A stretch of DNA of 6,935 nucleotides, taken from a bacterium (GTDB lineage Bacteria; Hydrogenedentota; Hydrogenedentia; Hydrogenedentiales; SLHB01). A program made the position numbers and the translations under genes. The notes below the pieces were generated by a model, which saw nothing but the letters and a program-made list of their open reading frames with translations, was not told where the DNA came from and did not search any database. The stretch covers positions 1-6,935 of the forward strand of contig JAAEQP010000802.1 in assembly GCA_024231375.1 (NCBI GenBank), in the 5' to 3' direction. Positions 1 through 5,828 of this stretch are shown piece by piece (the stretch's first letter is position 1; every line of letters starts with the position of its first letter).

Positions 1-4
1 CTGC

Positions 5-92
5 AAGAGCGACTGTGAGCGTTTAGGTGTTGGCGAAGAACGGACGGAGGTCACTGGATGAAGAGATCCCTCGGCTTCGCTCGGGATGACGC
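5..92. repeat. Dispersed intergenic repeat, part A, left copy
   Basis: This 88-base stretch aligns without gaps to 4670-4757. I count 12 differences by hand, or about 86% identity. The best conserved part is CTGGATGAAGAGATCCCTCG followed by CTTCGCTCGGGA, which contains an imperfect dyad (ATCCC...GGGAT). Elements of the type GATCCCTCGRCTTCGCTCGGGATGAC (reverse: ATCCCGAGCGAAG...) are known from memory as common intergenic repeats in several bacterial groups. The antisense reading frames through it are artefacts. The right-hand copy begins directly after a stop codon, so this copy may mark the 3' end of a gene lying outside the window. Confidence 0.8.
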
Positions 93-175
93 GGAGGGCG
101 TTTGTTTGAAATGGGAGTGGGGCGGGGACTGGAATCTCTGACAGGATAACGGGATGAGGAGATTGGAGACCTGTC

Positions 176-217
176 GGTCGGAAGATGTGGCTCGGTCGGA
201 GACCGGCCACAACGGAG
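176..217. repeat. Dispersed intergenic repeat, part B, left copy
   Basis: The motif GGTCGGAAGATGTGGC, then GACCGGCCACAACGGAG (201-217), recurs at 4851-4909. The last 17 bases are identical in both copies. Here a small hairpin CGGTC-GGA-GACCG (193-205) sits inside it; the right copy instead carries a longer hairpin at the same place. In both copies part B immediately precedes coding sequence: the HAD remnant here, the kinase gene on the right. The A-to-B order and approximate distance are also the same, so A and B look like the two ends of one composite intergenic element. The stretch between them (93-175) shows nothing recognisable. Confidence 0.65.
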
Positions 218-296
218 CGTCATCCTCGATTCCAAAGGCACGGTGCGCTCGGCGCGCTACTTCGCACCGCTGGGGATGTAGCTGAAGGCGATGCGG
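216..296 (+). pseudogene. Decayed N-terminal fragment of a HAD-family phosphatase
   Basis: Read in frame from 216, this gives SVILDSKGTVRSARYFAPLG, then M, a TAG stop (279-281), and LKAMR. The intact HAD gene has SVIFDFDGTLCSGRYFAPLG at codons 9-28, starting at base 4081. Fourteen of these 20 residues match, and the DNA is similar across the whole stretch without gaps. The catalytic DxD motif is lost: the first Asp remains but the second is Lys. There is no start codon with a ribosome site, and homology stops about where the opposing glycosyltransferase gene ends. This is a remnant of a paralogue, probably cut by a rearrangement, not a functional gene. Confidence 0.7.
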
Positions 297-309
297 CCGG
301 TCCGGGCCG
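294..309 (-). terminator. Possible weak terminator hairpin after the glycosyltransferase gene
   Basis: CGGCC-GGTCCG-GGCCG forms a 5-bp GC stem immediately after the glycosyltransferase stop codon, in the direction of that operon. No T-run follows on the minus strand. It is therefore only a weak candidate for an intrinsic terminator; Rho-dependent ending is equally possible. Confidence 0.25.
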
Positions 310-1617
310 TTAGTTTTCTGTGTCTTTCGTTTCCGGCCCGAAGATTTCGCGAAGGAACCCCGCGGCATTTGCCGGGCCGTCCCATTGAGCGAGCTGGTCG
401 CGGAACGCTTCAACCTTTCTTCTTGCGGCTTCGTTTGCGAGCTGCGTGTCGATTGCTTCGAACACATTGGTTGCTGTATGTCGCCACTTGTTCAGACGGA
501 TGGCGAACCCCTTCCTGGCGCAGGCCTCCAGGTTGGCCTCTTGTTCCGGATGCATGCCCATCCCCACGATGGGCGTTCCGGACAGGCATGCGTTCATGAC
601 GGTGTTTTGCCCTCCATGGATGACAGAGACGTCGGCCATGGGGTTGACCTTGTGGGCGGGCAGGAAACCGGTCACGATGACATTCGACGGGACCTTCACA
701 TCCAGGCGATCCACCAGACCCTTGACGGGCGCGATGACGCGATAGGGCTTGCCTTCGAACCCCTCCAGGATGCTCGCCACGAGCTTGGCTTTCCCTGAAC
801 TCCCCATGGCGAAGTAGATGATGGGCTTGTCTCTCGGAATCCGGGCCACTTCCTCGGGGATATCCGCGTCGAGTTTGGCGACCAGCGGGCCGACGTAGCG
901 TTTGTTCGGCGCGACCTCAGACAGGCCCACCCATTCGGGGATGTCGGCCAGGAGGGTGTAGTCGCCTTCCAGCGCGTCGATGAAGCTCGTGAAGGGCTTG
1001 AGTCCGTGGCGTCTCCCCACTTCGTTGTAGGGCCTGAGCGGGAAGGTGGAGGTCAGGATCCGCCGGTTGAACCGGCGGGTCAGCCTGTCCTCGGAGAAGA
1101 GGCGGCGCAGCCAGTGAAGCCTGTCCGGCCAAGGCTGAAGCCCGGCCTCGTACCATTCGGTGATGCTTGTCGAGTGGAGGACGTTCACGAAGGGAACCTG
1201 CGCTGCTCTGGCGGAGATCGTCACGCTCAAGCACCAGCCGGTCAAGACGGCAGCGGGCCTAATCTCGCGGAACAGGGCGACCTCGTTCTCCACTCGGGGA
1301 GCCAATTCGGCCGCCGAGAAGTAGCCTAACGTGTTCCAGGTTTCGCCGCTGAGCACGACCTGGAGCTGGGCGAGTTTCTGGGGCGTCAGTCGTGGGTTCA
1401 TCTTCTTCAATGTGAAGCCGGCTTCCTCGATCAGTCCTTCGAAGCGGCCGCCGTAGCTCAGGAAGAGGACCTCGAACGACTGCTTCGCCGCCTTGGCGAT
1501 CTCGATCATTCTTCCGGTCTCGGCGAGGTTGTATCCGGCGACAGCAAACACCAAGGTTGGCCGCCGCGTTTCACCCCGGACTGATTCGGCTTCGTTGTCG
1601 ATGTTGCGTGCATTCAT
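310..1617 (-). CDS. GT-B fold glycosyltransferase, GT1/MGT (UGT-like) family
   Basis: The product is a 435-aa cytoplasmic enzyme of the UDP-glycosyltransferase-like group, which moves a sugar from an activated nucleotide donor to an acceptor. The N-terminal half (about residues 15-215) starts with the Rossmann-type strand TLVFAVAGYNLAETGRM and would bind the acceptor. The C-terminal half carries the donor-site signature IHGGQNTVMNACLSGTPIVG (His334 region), followed by PEQEAN (358-362), as in the family's nucleotide-sugar box. Its length is typical. An in-frame ATG at 1632 would add MGGID, but those codons are the Shine-Dalgarno GGGAGGAATTGAC itself. The start at 1617 has ideal spacing and overlaps the stop of the upstream gene (ATGA). 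It is the last gene of a four-gene operon. The acceptor cannot be deduced: family members glycosylate polyketides, macrolides, lipids or phenolics. Confidence 0.9.
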   Translation of the reverse strand: MNARNIDNEAESVRGETRRPTLVFAVAGYNLAETGRMIEIAKAAKQSFEVLFLSYGGRFEGLIEEAGFTLKKMNPRLTPQKLAQLQVVLSGETWNTLGYFSAAELAPRVENEVALFREIRPAAVLTGWCLSVTISARAAQVPFVNVLHSTSITEWYEAGLQPWPDRLHWLRRLFSEDRLTRRFNRRILTSTFPLRPYNEVGRRHGLKPFTSFIDALEGDYTLLADIPEWVGLSEVAPNKRYVGPLVAKLDADIPEEVARIPRDKPIIYFAMGSSGKAKLVASILEGFEGKPYRVIAPVKGLVDRLDVKVPSNVIVTGFLPAHKVNPMADVSVIHGGQNTVMNACLSGTPIVGMGMHPEQEANLEACARKGFAIRLNKWRHTATNVFEAIDTQLANEAARRKVEAFRDQLAQWDGPANAAGFLREIFGPETKDTEN

Positions 1618-1874
1618 GTCAATTCCTCCCAAGTGGTGTGCTCTACAATTCCGAAGGCGCGCAGCGCAGAGGCGAGCCGGACACCGAGGCCGCTCGGCTC
1701 GTCACTAGGATGGTCAATGTGGATGGCCACGTCCGTTTCGAGCCCTCTGCGCCGGTACAGTGTGACGACTTGCGTGCTCGCGTCTTCCTCCCTGATTGAC
1801 TCACGGATCCTGCTACTGAGGGCCTCGGCGGGTTCGCCGGACGAGCGCAAATGGATAATCTCAAGTTGTTTCAT
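1614..1874 (-). CDS. Small conserved-looking protein of unknown function (86 aa)
   Basis: The sequence opens with a beta-strand-like MKQLEIIHLR, then an amphipathic helix (about 12-28), strands VVTLYRR (36-42) and DVAIHID (48-54), and a helix GVRLASALRAFGIVEH (63-78). This alternating pattern suggests a small ferredoxin-like alpha/beta domain, a fold often dimeric. That is inference from pattern alone. I have a general impression of similar hypothetical proteins in other bacteria but cannot name a family. The gene overlaps both neighbours by ATGA: its ATG (1874-1872) overlaps the stop of the 44-aa ORF, and its stop (1616-1614) overlaps the glycosyltransferase start. Such double coupling argues strongly that it is real and made in step with the enzyme. 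A GGAGAGAGAG tract precedes the start. Confidence 0.8.
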   Translation of the reverse strand: MKQLEIIHLRSSGEPAEALSSRIRESIREEDASTQVVTLYRRRGLETDVAIHIDHPSDEPSGLGVRLASALRAFGIVEHTTWEELT

Positions 1875-2005
1875 ACTCTCTCTCCAAGAGATCGGTAGTG
1901 GGCCTCAAGCGTACGCGTGCCTGTCGCGGGCGCCACGACGTCGGTGGTCGCCATGGTCGTGAAGAACGCGAGCACTCGATGCGTCTCTGTTGTCTGCTTC
2001 ATCAT
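1871..2005 (-). CDS. Threonine-rich 44-aa peptide, function unknown
   Basis: This short ORF begins MMKQTTETHRVLAFF and ends EAHYRSLGERV. Ten of its 44 residues are Thr, mostly in three clusters (5-8, 16-21, 28-32). It has no Cys and no clear signal peptide or membrane segment. It starts 13 bp after the stop of the 56-aa gene, behind GAAAGGGACAGCC, which supplies a ribosome site for either of two adjacent ATGs (2005 or 2002). Its stop overlaps the start of the 86-aa gene as ATGA. This fixed arrangement is the main evidence that it is translated. It could be a coupling or leader peptide, a small partner protein, or a substrate for the operon's glycosyltransferase; nothing in the sequence decides between these. 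Confidence 0.6.
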   Translation of the reverse strand: MMKQTTETHRVLAFFTTMATTDVVAPATGTRTLEAHYRSLGERV

Positions 2006-2018
2006 GGCTGTCCCTTTC

Positions 2019-2189
2019 TCACCGGTTCTTCGTGGCCGCAGGCATCAAGGCCCGGCACGCAGAGGCGAGTTCGACTCTCAGAGAGGAGAGAACGGGAAGC
2101 AGATCATCATCAGCCCGTCCTTCGTCAGTCAGCGCCCTGACCAAGTCCTTCGCGGCGATGAGAAGTCGCGTCTCCTGATTCGTCGACAT
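2019..2189 (-). CDS. Small helical protein of unknown function (56 aa)
   Basis: This is the first gene of the minus-strand operon. Its start at 2189 is set by an excellent ribosome site, AAGGAGGA, nine to ten bases upstream. A longer frame open to 2558 is not the gene, because that extension runs through the promoter region and the divergent regulator gene. The protein begins MSTNQETRLLIAAKDLVRAL and looks mainly helical: an amphipathic helix at about 8-21, an acidic stretch (TDEGRADDD), then a second helix (31-48) and a basic tail AATKNR. It has no signal peptide. It could be a small helical bundle or interaction subunit; I recognise no family. Its position right behind the sigma-54 promoter makes it the lead product of the operon. 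Confidence 0.7.
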   Translation of the reverse strand: MSTNQETRLLIAAKDLVRALTDEGRADDDLLPVLSSLRVELASACRALMPAATKNR

Positions 2190-2251
2190 CTCTTCGGTCC
2201 TCCTTCCGAGCGTTCTGCCCGAATCGGGCAACAGCTTGCGTCTTAGGGTAG

Positions 2252-2267
2252 AGCGAGAATCGTGCCA
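2252..2267 (-). promoter_or_regulatory. Sigma-54 (RpoN) promoter of the glycosyltransferase operon
   Basis: Read on the minus strand this is TGGCACGATTCTCGCT. The sigma-54 consensus is TGGCACG-N4-TTGCW, so only one defined base differs (TTGC is TCGC). The essential GG and GC doublets are present at the right spacing. The start site would be near 2241, about 52 bases before the first start codon (2189). The adjacent divergent gene encodes a sigma-54 activator, which makes this site very likely to be real. Confidence 0.8.
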
Positions 2268-2342
2268 GAAGTTCAAGTTGTTTCGTTGCAGTGTTTTGCG
2301 AAGAAAGGCCACCGAAGCGACTGCAGTTATTGGCGATTCGGA

Positions 2343-2371
2343 TTGCTGTATTTCGCAATTCCGGATATAAT
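2343..2371 (+). promoter_or_regulatory. Sigma-70-type promoter of the regulator gene
   Basis: A perfect -10 box, TATAAT (2366-2371), lies 17 bp after a weak -35 box, TTGCTG (2343-2348). Transcription would start near 2378, about 37 bases before the regulator's ATG at 2415. The palindrome at 2354-2375 overlaps the -10 box and spacer, as expected for autorepression. Confidence 0.6.
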
Positions 2372-2375
2372 TGCG
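2354..2375. promoter_or_regulatory. Inverted-repeat operator / upstream activating site
   Basis: CGCAATT and AATTGCG form a perfect 7-bp inverted repeat around an 8-bp spacer, a spacing of about one and a half helical turns between centres. The dyad lies about 120 bp upstream of the predicted sigma-54 start on the minus strand, the usual range for enhancer sites of AAA+ activators. Related half-sites occur nearby: ATTGC at 2342-2346, which also pairs with GCAAT at 2355-2359, and TTGCGAA at 2296-2302. The natural candidate to bind is the Fis-type helix-turn-helix of the adjacent regulator. Confidence 0.6.
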
Positions 2376-2414
2376 GCATATGGCACTTTGTCTGGCCCTT
2401 GTGAGGAGCTGAAC

Positions 2415-3971
2415 ATGGTAGACGACAACGAGTTTTTCAGAAACGTGACGCTGCGAATCTGCGGGCATCTGGAAATCGAGGGAGGTCTGCAGTCGTGCAT
2501 CGACTATATGTCGCAGCATCTTCCCGCGGACACGCTCTACCTCCAACGGCATGAGCATGATGTGGGCGCCATGCGCATCATTGCCCGGGCCGATGCCAGG
2601 AAGGGTGAGAAGATGGACGTCCTGGTTCCCTTCTCGGAAGAGGCCAAGGCTGCGATGGCCCGGATGGCCGGCGTATGGCGGGCTGGGGAAATGCCGCCCG
2701 TACTGGTGTTCAATCGGCCCGAGGAGGAACCAGTCACGCGCTGCATGCTCAAGGCGCTTGGGGAACCCTCCTCCTCAGTCATGAGCCTGCCCCTGTTCAT
2801 CAGGGATGAGATCGTCGGCGCCCTCGCTCTGCTCGCCGAAGGCAACGACCGCTTCAACGACCACCACGCCAAGCTGTACGCATCGCTGAAGGAACCGTTC
2901 TTCGTGGCCATGTCCAACACGCTGAAGCATGAGGAAGTGGTCCGGCTCAAGAACCGATTGGCCGACGACAACCGGTACCTGAACCGCGAGCTGCTCCGGA
3001 GATCGGGGGACGAGATCGTTGGTGTCGACTTTGGCTTGCGCGCGGTGATGCAGCAGGTCCGGCACGTGGCCCCGACCGAGAGTCCGGTCCTGCTCTCCGG
3101 CGAAACGGGCGCCGGCAAGGACGTCATCGCCAACGCCATTCATCTCGGTTCCGCACGGCGAGACGGGCCTTTCATCCCGGTCAACTGCGGCGCGATCCCC
3201 GAGTCCCTCATCGACAGCGAGCTATTCGGCCATGAGAAGGGGGCTTTCACGGGGGCGCTGTCGAAGAAACGGGGCCGTTTCGAACGGGCCGACAAGGGCA
3301 CGATTCTGCTTGACGAGATAGGCGAAATGCCCCTTGAGGCACAGGTACGCCTGCTGCGGGTCCTTCAGCACCGGGAGATCGAACGGGTGGGTGGGGCCGA
3401 CCGCATTTCGGTGGACATCCGAATCGTCGCCGCCACAAACCAGGATCTCGAAGCGATGGTGCGGGCGGGGCGTTTCCGGGAAGATCTCTGGTTCCGGCTT
3501 AACGTTTTTCCGATCACGGTTCCTCCGCTTCGCGAGCGGACCTGCGACATTCCAGCACTCGTGCAGCACTTCATCGAACGGAAGGCCAAGGAACTGAAGG
3601 TAGCGCACACGCCCCAGTTGGCGCCGGGCGCCATCGACGATCTCGTGGCCTATCCATGGCCGGGTAATGTACGGGAACTCGAAAACGTGATCGAACGAGC
3701 CATGATCCTGCACCGGCACGAGCCTCTCCGGTTCGACGGCCTTGGCGCAACGGGTCCGGGCCCGGAAACCACGGAAGCACCAGTTGAAGACGAGGGGCCG
3801 CTCGATCTCGACTCTGTCACCGCGCGCCACATCCGGCGGGTTCTGGGGATGACCAACGGCAAGGTACACGGTCCGGGTGGCGCGGCCGAAGTGCTTGGCG
3901 TCAACGCGAGCACGTTAAGATACCGGATGGAGAAGCTGGGGATACCCTACGGCCGCAAGAGTCAGTGGTAA
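2415..3971 (+). CDS. Sigma-54-dependent transcriptional activator, GAF-AAA+-Fis HTH
   Basis: The product is a 518-aa enhancer-binding protein that uses ATP to open sigma-54 RNA polymerase complexes. Residues about 8-165 resemble a GAF sensory domain, as in NorR- and FhlA-type activators; no phosphorylatable receiver domain is seen. A helical linker (166-197) follows. The AAA+ core (about 200-435) has Walker A GETGAGKD (229-236), the sigma-54-contacting GAFTGA loop (276-281), Walker [12 protein letters not shown] (296-306) and arginine fingers in [13 protein letters not shown] Fis-type helix-turn-helix lies at about 470-511. All key residues are intact. The frame is open from 2262, but the ATG at 2415 has GAGGAG six bases upstream and follows the promoter, so the longer form is rejected. 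It is divergent from the small-protein/glycosyltransferase operon and very likely controls it. The GAF ligand is unknown. Confidence 0.93.
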   Translation: MVDDNEFFRNVTLRICGHLEIEGGLQSCIDYMSQHLPADTLYLQRHEHDVGAMRIIARADARKGEKMDVLVPFSEEAKAAMARMAGVWRAGEMPPVLVFNRPEEEPVTRCMLKALGEPSSSVMSLPLFIRDEIVGALALLAEGNDRFNDHHAKLYASLKEPFFVAMSNTLKHEEVVRLKNRLADDNRYLNRELLRRSGDEIVGVDFGLRAVMQQVRHVAPTESPVLLSGETGAGKDVIANAIHLGSARRDGPFIPVNCGAIPESLIDSELFGHEKGAFTGALSKKRGRFERADKGTILLDEIGEMPLEAQVRLLRVLQHREIERVGGADRISVDIRIVAATNQDLEAMVRAGRFREDLWFRLNVFPITVPPLRERTCDIPALVQHFIERKAKELKVAHTPQLAPGAIDDLVAYPWPGNVRELENVIERAMILHRHEPLRFDGLGATGPGPETTEAPVEDEGPLDLDSVTARHIRRVLGMTNGKVHGPGGAAEVLGVNASTLRYRMEKLGIPYGRKSQW

Positions 3972-4056
3972 TGCGAGCGGGTTCTGCGTGGGCGTCCCCC
4001 GGTTGGATGGCACTCGTCCCCGGGGCGCTTCTACGCGGACACGGAAGGACTTGCCC

Positions 4057-4668
4057 ATGATTGACCCGGATACCATCACGAGCGTCATTTTCGATTTCGA
4101 CGGCACGCTTTGTTCGGGGCGGTACTTCGCGCCGCTGGGGGCCGACGCCTTGCGTAGGATAGGGCGGTTGGTGTTTGGCGAGAACTCGGCGCGCTGGGCC
4201 GACCCGTGGATGCGCGGCGAGCTGACGTGCCGGGACATCGCGGGGTACTTGAGCGGACATCTTGACCTGTCGGAGGACCACATCCTATCCGCGTTGCGCG
4301 AGGGATGCGCAAACCTGACGTTCAACCCGGCTGTGCATGCCTTCGCGCGGCAGCAGCGGGAAGCCGGACGCAAGACCGCGTTGGTGACCGCCAATATGGA
4401 CGTGTTCACGGAAGTGGTGGTGCCCGCGCACGGGCTCGACGCGTTGTTCGACATCGTGCTGAACACGGCCGACCACGGGACCCTCGACAAGGACGTGCTG
4501 TGGCGCAAGGCGTTCGCGACGTTCGGGCCGGAGCACACGTATGCGTCTTCGCTGTTGATTGAGGACAACCCGAAGATGACGGCGCTGTTTGAGTCGCTGG
4601 GCGGAAATGCGCATCAATATGTGGAAGATGGGGCGTTCCGTATGTGGCTGGCGGAGGTGGGGTTCTGA
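4057..4668 (+). CDS. HAD-superfamily phosphatase (subfamily I)
   Basis: The product is a 203-aa soluble hydrolase. Motif I is FDFDGT, with nucleophile Asp13 and acid/base Asp15. Motif II is LVTAN (Thr111), the motif III lysine is probably Lys145 in DKD, and motif IV is LLIEDNPKM (Glu169, Asp170). Residues about 19-90 form a helical cap. These features indicate a phosphatase or phosphatase-like hydrolase of the phosphoglycolate-phosphatase/haloacid type; the substrate is not evident. An ATG at 3988 would add 23 residues rich in Arg and Pro. The ATG at 4057 is preferred because AAGGA lies eight bases upstream and the protein then begins directly with the core strand. It lies 85 bp after the regulator and may be co-transcribed with it; an imperfect CCCCGG...CCGGGG dyad (3997-4025) lies in that gap. 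A broken paralogue occurs at 216-296. Confidence 0.85.
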   Translation: MIDPDTITSVIFDFDGTLCSGRYFAPLGADALRRIGRLVFGENSARWADPWMRGELTCRDIAGYLSGHLDLSEDHILSALREGCANLTFNPAVHAFARQQREAGRKTALVTANMDVFTEVVVPAHGLDALFDIVLNTADHGTLDKDVLWRKAFATFGPEHTYASSLLIEDNPKMTALFESLGGNAHQYVEDGAFRMWLAEVGF

Positions 4669-4669
4669 G

Positions 4670-4757
4670 AAGAGCGGCTGTGAGCGTTTGGATGTCAGCG
4701 ATGAACGGACGAAGAGCGCTGGATGAAGAGATCCCTCGACTTCGCTCGGGAAGACGC
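4670..4757. repeat. Dispersed intergenic repeat, part A, right copy
   Basis: This is the partner of the repeat at 5-92 and aligns with it without gaps. It begins immediately after the HAD stop codon. The shared core is CTGGATGAAGAGATCCCTCG plus CTTCGCTCGGGA. The following 93 bases (4758-4850) are GC-rich and contain no recognisable gene. Confidence 0.8.
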
Positions 4758-4850
4758 ACGCCGGGGACGGCGCGATCCGAAGAAGGCGGGGACGCCCTCT
4801 TCTGGCGTCTGGGCTGATGGGGCGTTGACGGAGAAGAGGAGCGGAGCTTC

Positions 4851-4909
4851 GGTCGGGGATGTGGCGCGGTCAGAGCGCGGCCAAGAGGCCGCGACCGGCC
4901 ACAACGGAG
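4851..4909. repeat. Dispersed intergenic repeat, part B, right copy, with hairpin
   Basis: GGTCGGGGATGTGGC and GACCGGCCACAACGGAG (4893-4909) match the left copy at 176-217. Compared with that copy, this one has extra sequence forming a tight hairpin, CGCGGCC-AAGA-GGCCGCG (4876-4893). It lies directly upstream of the kinase gene and may supply its promoter or leader, though no good -35/-10 pair is visible. Confidence 0.65.
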
Positions 4910-4940
4910 GGCCGGGAGCGCGACAGTGATGGGAGAATCC

Positions 4941-5711
4941 ATGCAGTTTCCAGCGGAATTGGGGCCGTATCTTGAAGGATGCGAGGCGGAAGGCGTCGAG
5001 ATTGGCATGTCGACGTCGGACGTGTTTCGAATGACGCGGGATGGATGCGCCGAATGGGTCGTGAAACGCGCGCCCGTGGCAGATCGCGACGCGCTCGAGG
5101 ATGAGGCGGCGCGGCTGCGGTGGCTGGACGGGCGTGCTCCGGTTCCCCGTGTGGCTGCGTTCACGGTTGACGACGGGCACGCCTATCTGCTGATGGAGGC
5201 GCTGCCGGGCAGGGATGCCACGGTTGCCGCTGCTAGATCGCCCGAGGCGATCGTGCGCGGCATGGCTCGGGCGCTGCGTGAACTTCATGCACAGCCGGTA
5301 GACGGGTGCCCATTCGATGAACGTCTGGATGCGAAGATCCGGGCGGCGCATGAACACGCGTGCGCGGGGTTGGTGGACGAAATGGACTTCGACGAGGAAC
5401 GTCTCGGCGTACCCGTCGACCAGTTGCTCGATCAGTTGGAGCGCGACCGGCCGAAACACGAGGACCTGGTGCTGACCCATGGCGACGCATGTTTGCCGAA
5501 CTACATCTTCGACGGCGACCGCTTCACGGGGTTCGTGGATTGTGGGCGCTTCGGCGTGGCGGACCGATACCAGGACCTTGCACTGGCGGCGCGCAGCACG
5601 ATCTACAACCTGGGGCCGGACTGGGTGCAGCCTTTCTTCGATGCATATGGACTGCCCCAACCGGACGAAGGGCTCTTGGCCTACTACCGCCTGTTGGACG
5701 AGTTCCCTTGA
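4941..5711 (+). CDS. aph(3'): Aminoglycoside 3'-phosphotransferase (APH(3')) homologue
   Basis: The enzyme class phosphorylates the 3'-hydroxyl of aminoglycosides such as kanamycin with ATP or GTP, in the cytoplasm. From the ATG at 4941 it is 256 aa, close to the usual ~260-270. Visible motifs are the nucleotide loop with MSTSDVFRM (23-31), the ATP-binding lysine in VVKRAP (Lys42), catalytic HGDACLPN (180-187; Asp182, Asn187) and metal-binding DCGRFGVADRYQDLALA from Asp200. The spacing Asp182-Asn187-Asp200 equals that known for APH(3')-IIIa (190-195-208). The C-terminal YYRLLDEF is also characteristic, ending one residue differently from the usual EFF. The start is ambiguous: GTG 4926, ATG 4929 or ATG 4941, the last with GGGAG just upstream. 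No mobile element flanks it, so it looks like a chromosomal gene; its native substrate could differ from clinical drugs. Confidence 0.92.
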   Translation: MQFPAELGPYLEGCEAEGVEIGMSTSDVFRMTRDGCAEWVVKRAPVADRDALEDEAARLRWLDGRAPVPRVAAFTVDDGHAYLLMEALPGRDATVAAARSPEAIVRGMARALRELHAQPVDGCPFDERLDAKIRAAHEHACAGLVDEMDFDEERLGVPVDQLLDQLERDRPKHEDLVLTHGDACLPNYIFDGDRFTGFVDCGRFGVADRYQDLALAARSTIYNLGPDWVQPFFDAYGLPQPDEGLLAYYRLLDEFP

Positions 5712-5721
5712 GACAATGAAC

Positions 5722-5736
5722 GGCTCTGTCTGAGCC
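5722..5736 (+). other. Short hairpin after the kinase gene
   Basis: GGCTC-TGTCT-GAGCC forms a 5-bp stem 10 bases after the kinase stop codon and just before the ribosome site of the mini-ORF. There is no T-run, so it is unlikely to be a strong terminator; it could stabilise or separate transcripts. Confidence 0.3.
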
Positions 5737-5760
5737 AGAACGAAGAGGAGGCGTGAAACC

Positions 5761-5820
5761 ATGTTGGCACTGAGAATACAGAGTGTTGCGTTGTCACGTC
5801 GCCAGCGGACTCGCCGCTAG
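5761..5820 (+). CDS. 19-aa Arg-rich mini-ORF, possible leader peptide
   Basis: The ORF encodes MLALRIQSVALSRRQRTRR and a TAG stop. Its start is preceded by AGGAGG (5746-5751) with a nine-base spacer, one of the best ribosome sites in the window. The peptide has seven Arg residues, six of them in the last eight positions. It lies 202 bases upstream of the methyltransferase start, in a leader able to form alternative hairpins (5829-6001). Known leader peptides regulate downstream genes by ribosome stalling or attenuation, sometimes at Arg-containing motifs. That role is inference here. It could also be a fortuitous short frame behind an otherwise non-coding ribosome-like site. Confidence 0.45.
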   Translation: MLALRIQSVALSRRQRTRR

Positions 5821-5828
5821 ACACATCG

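Noticed and set aside
23..467. Minus-strand frames at the left edge
   Set aside because: They run through repeat A and the HAD relic. Their SRAKPRDL- and HPERSRGIS-type strings are the usual artefacts of translating this repeat.
2381..2396. TGGCAC on the plus strand just before the regulator gene, as a second sigma-54 promoter
   Set aside because: The required GC at -12 is off by one base, the TTGC element is absent, and the site would leave almost no room before the regulator's ribosome site.
2262..2414. N-terminal extension of the regulator from an ATG-less or upstream start
   Set aside because: This stretch holds the sigma-54 promoter, the palindrome and the regulator's own -10 box. The ATG at 2415 has the only good ribosome site.
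2537..3143. Two overlapping minus-strand frames inside the regulator gene
   Set aside because: They are shadows of the AAA+ coding sequence, with no ribosome site or recognisable protein features.
3988..4056. Upstream start for the HAD phosphatase
   Set aside because: The extra 23 residues are Arg/Pro-rich and outside the fold. The ATG at 4057 has AAGGA at good spacing.
4695..5762. 355-codon open frame on the minus strand over the kinase gene
   Set aside because: It is antisense to a clear APH(3') gene, crosses repeat A, and encodes an Arg/Pro/His-rich sequence with no domain. It is a by-product of GC-rich codon use.
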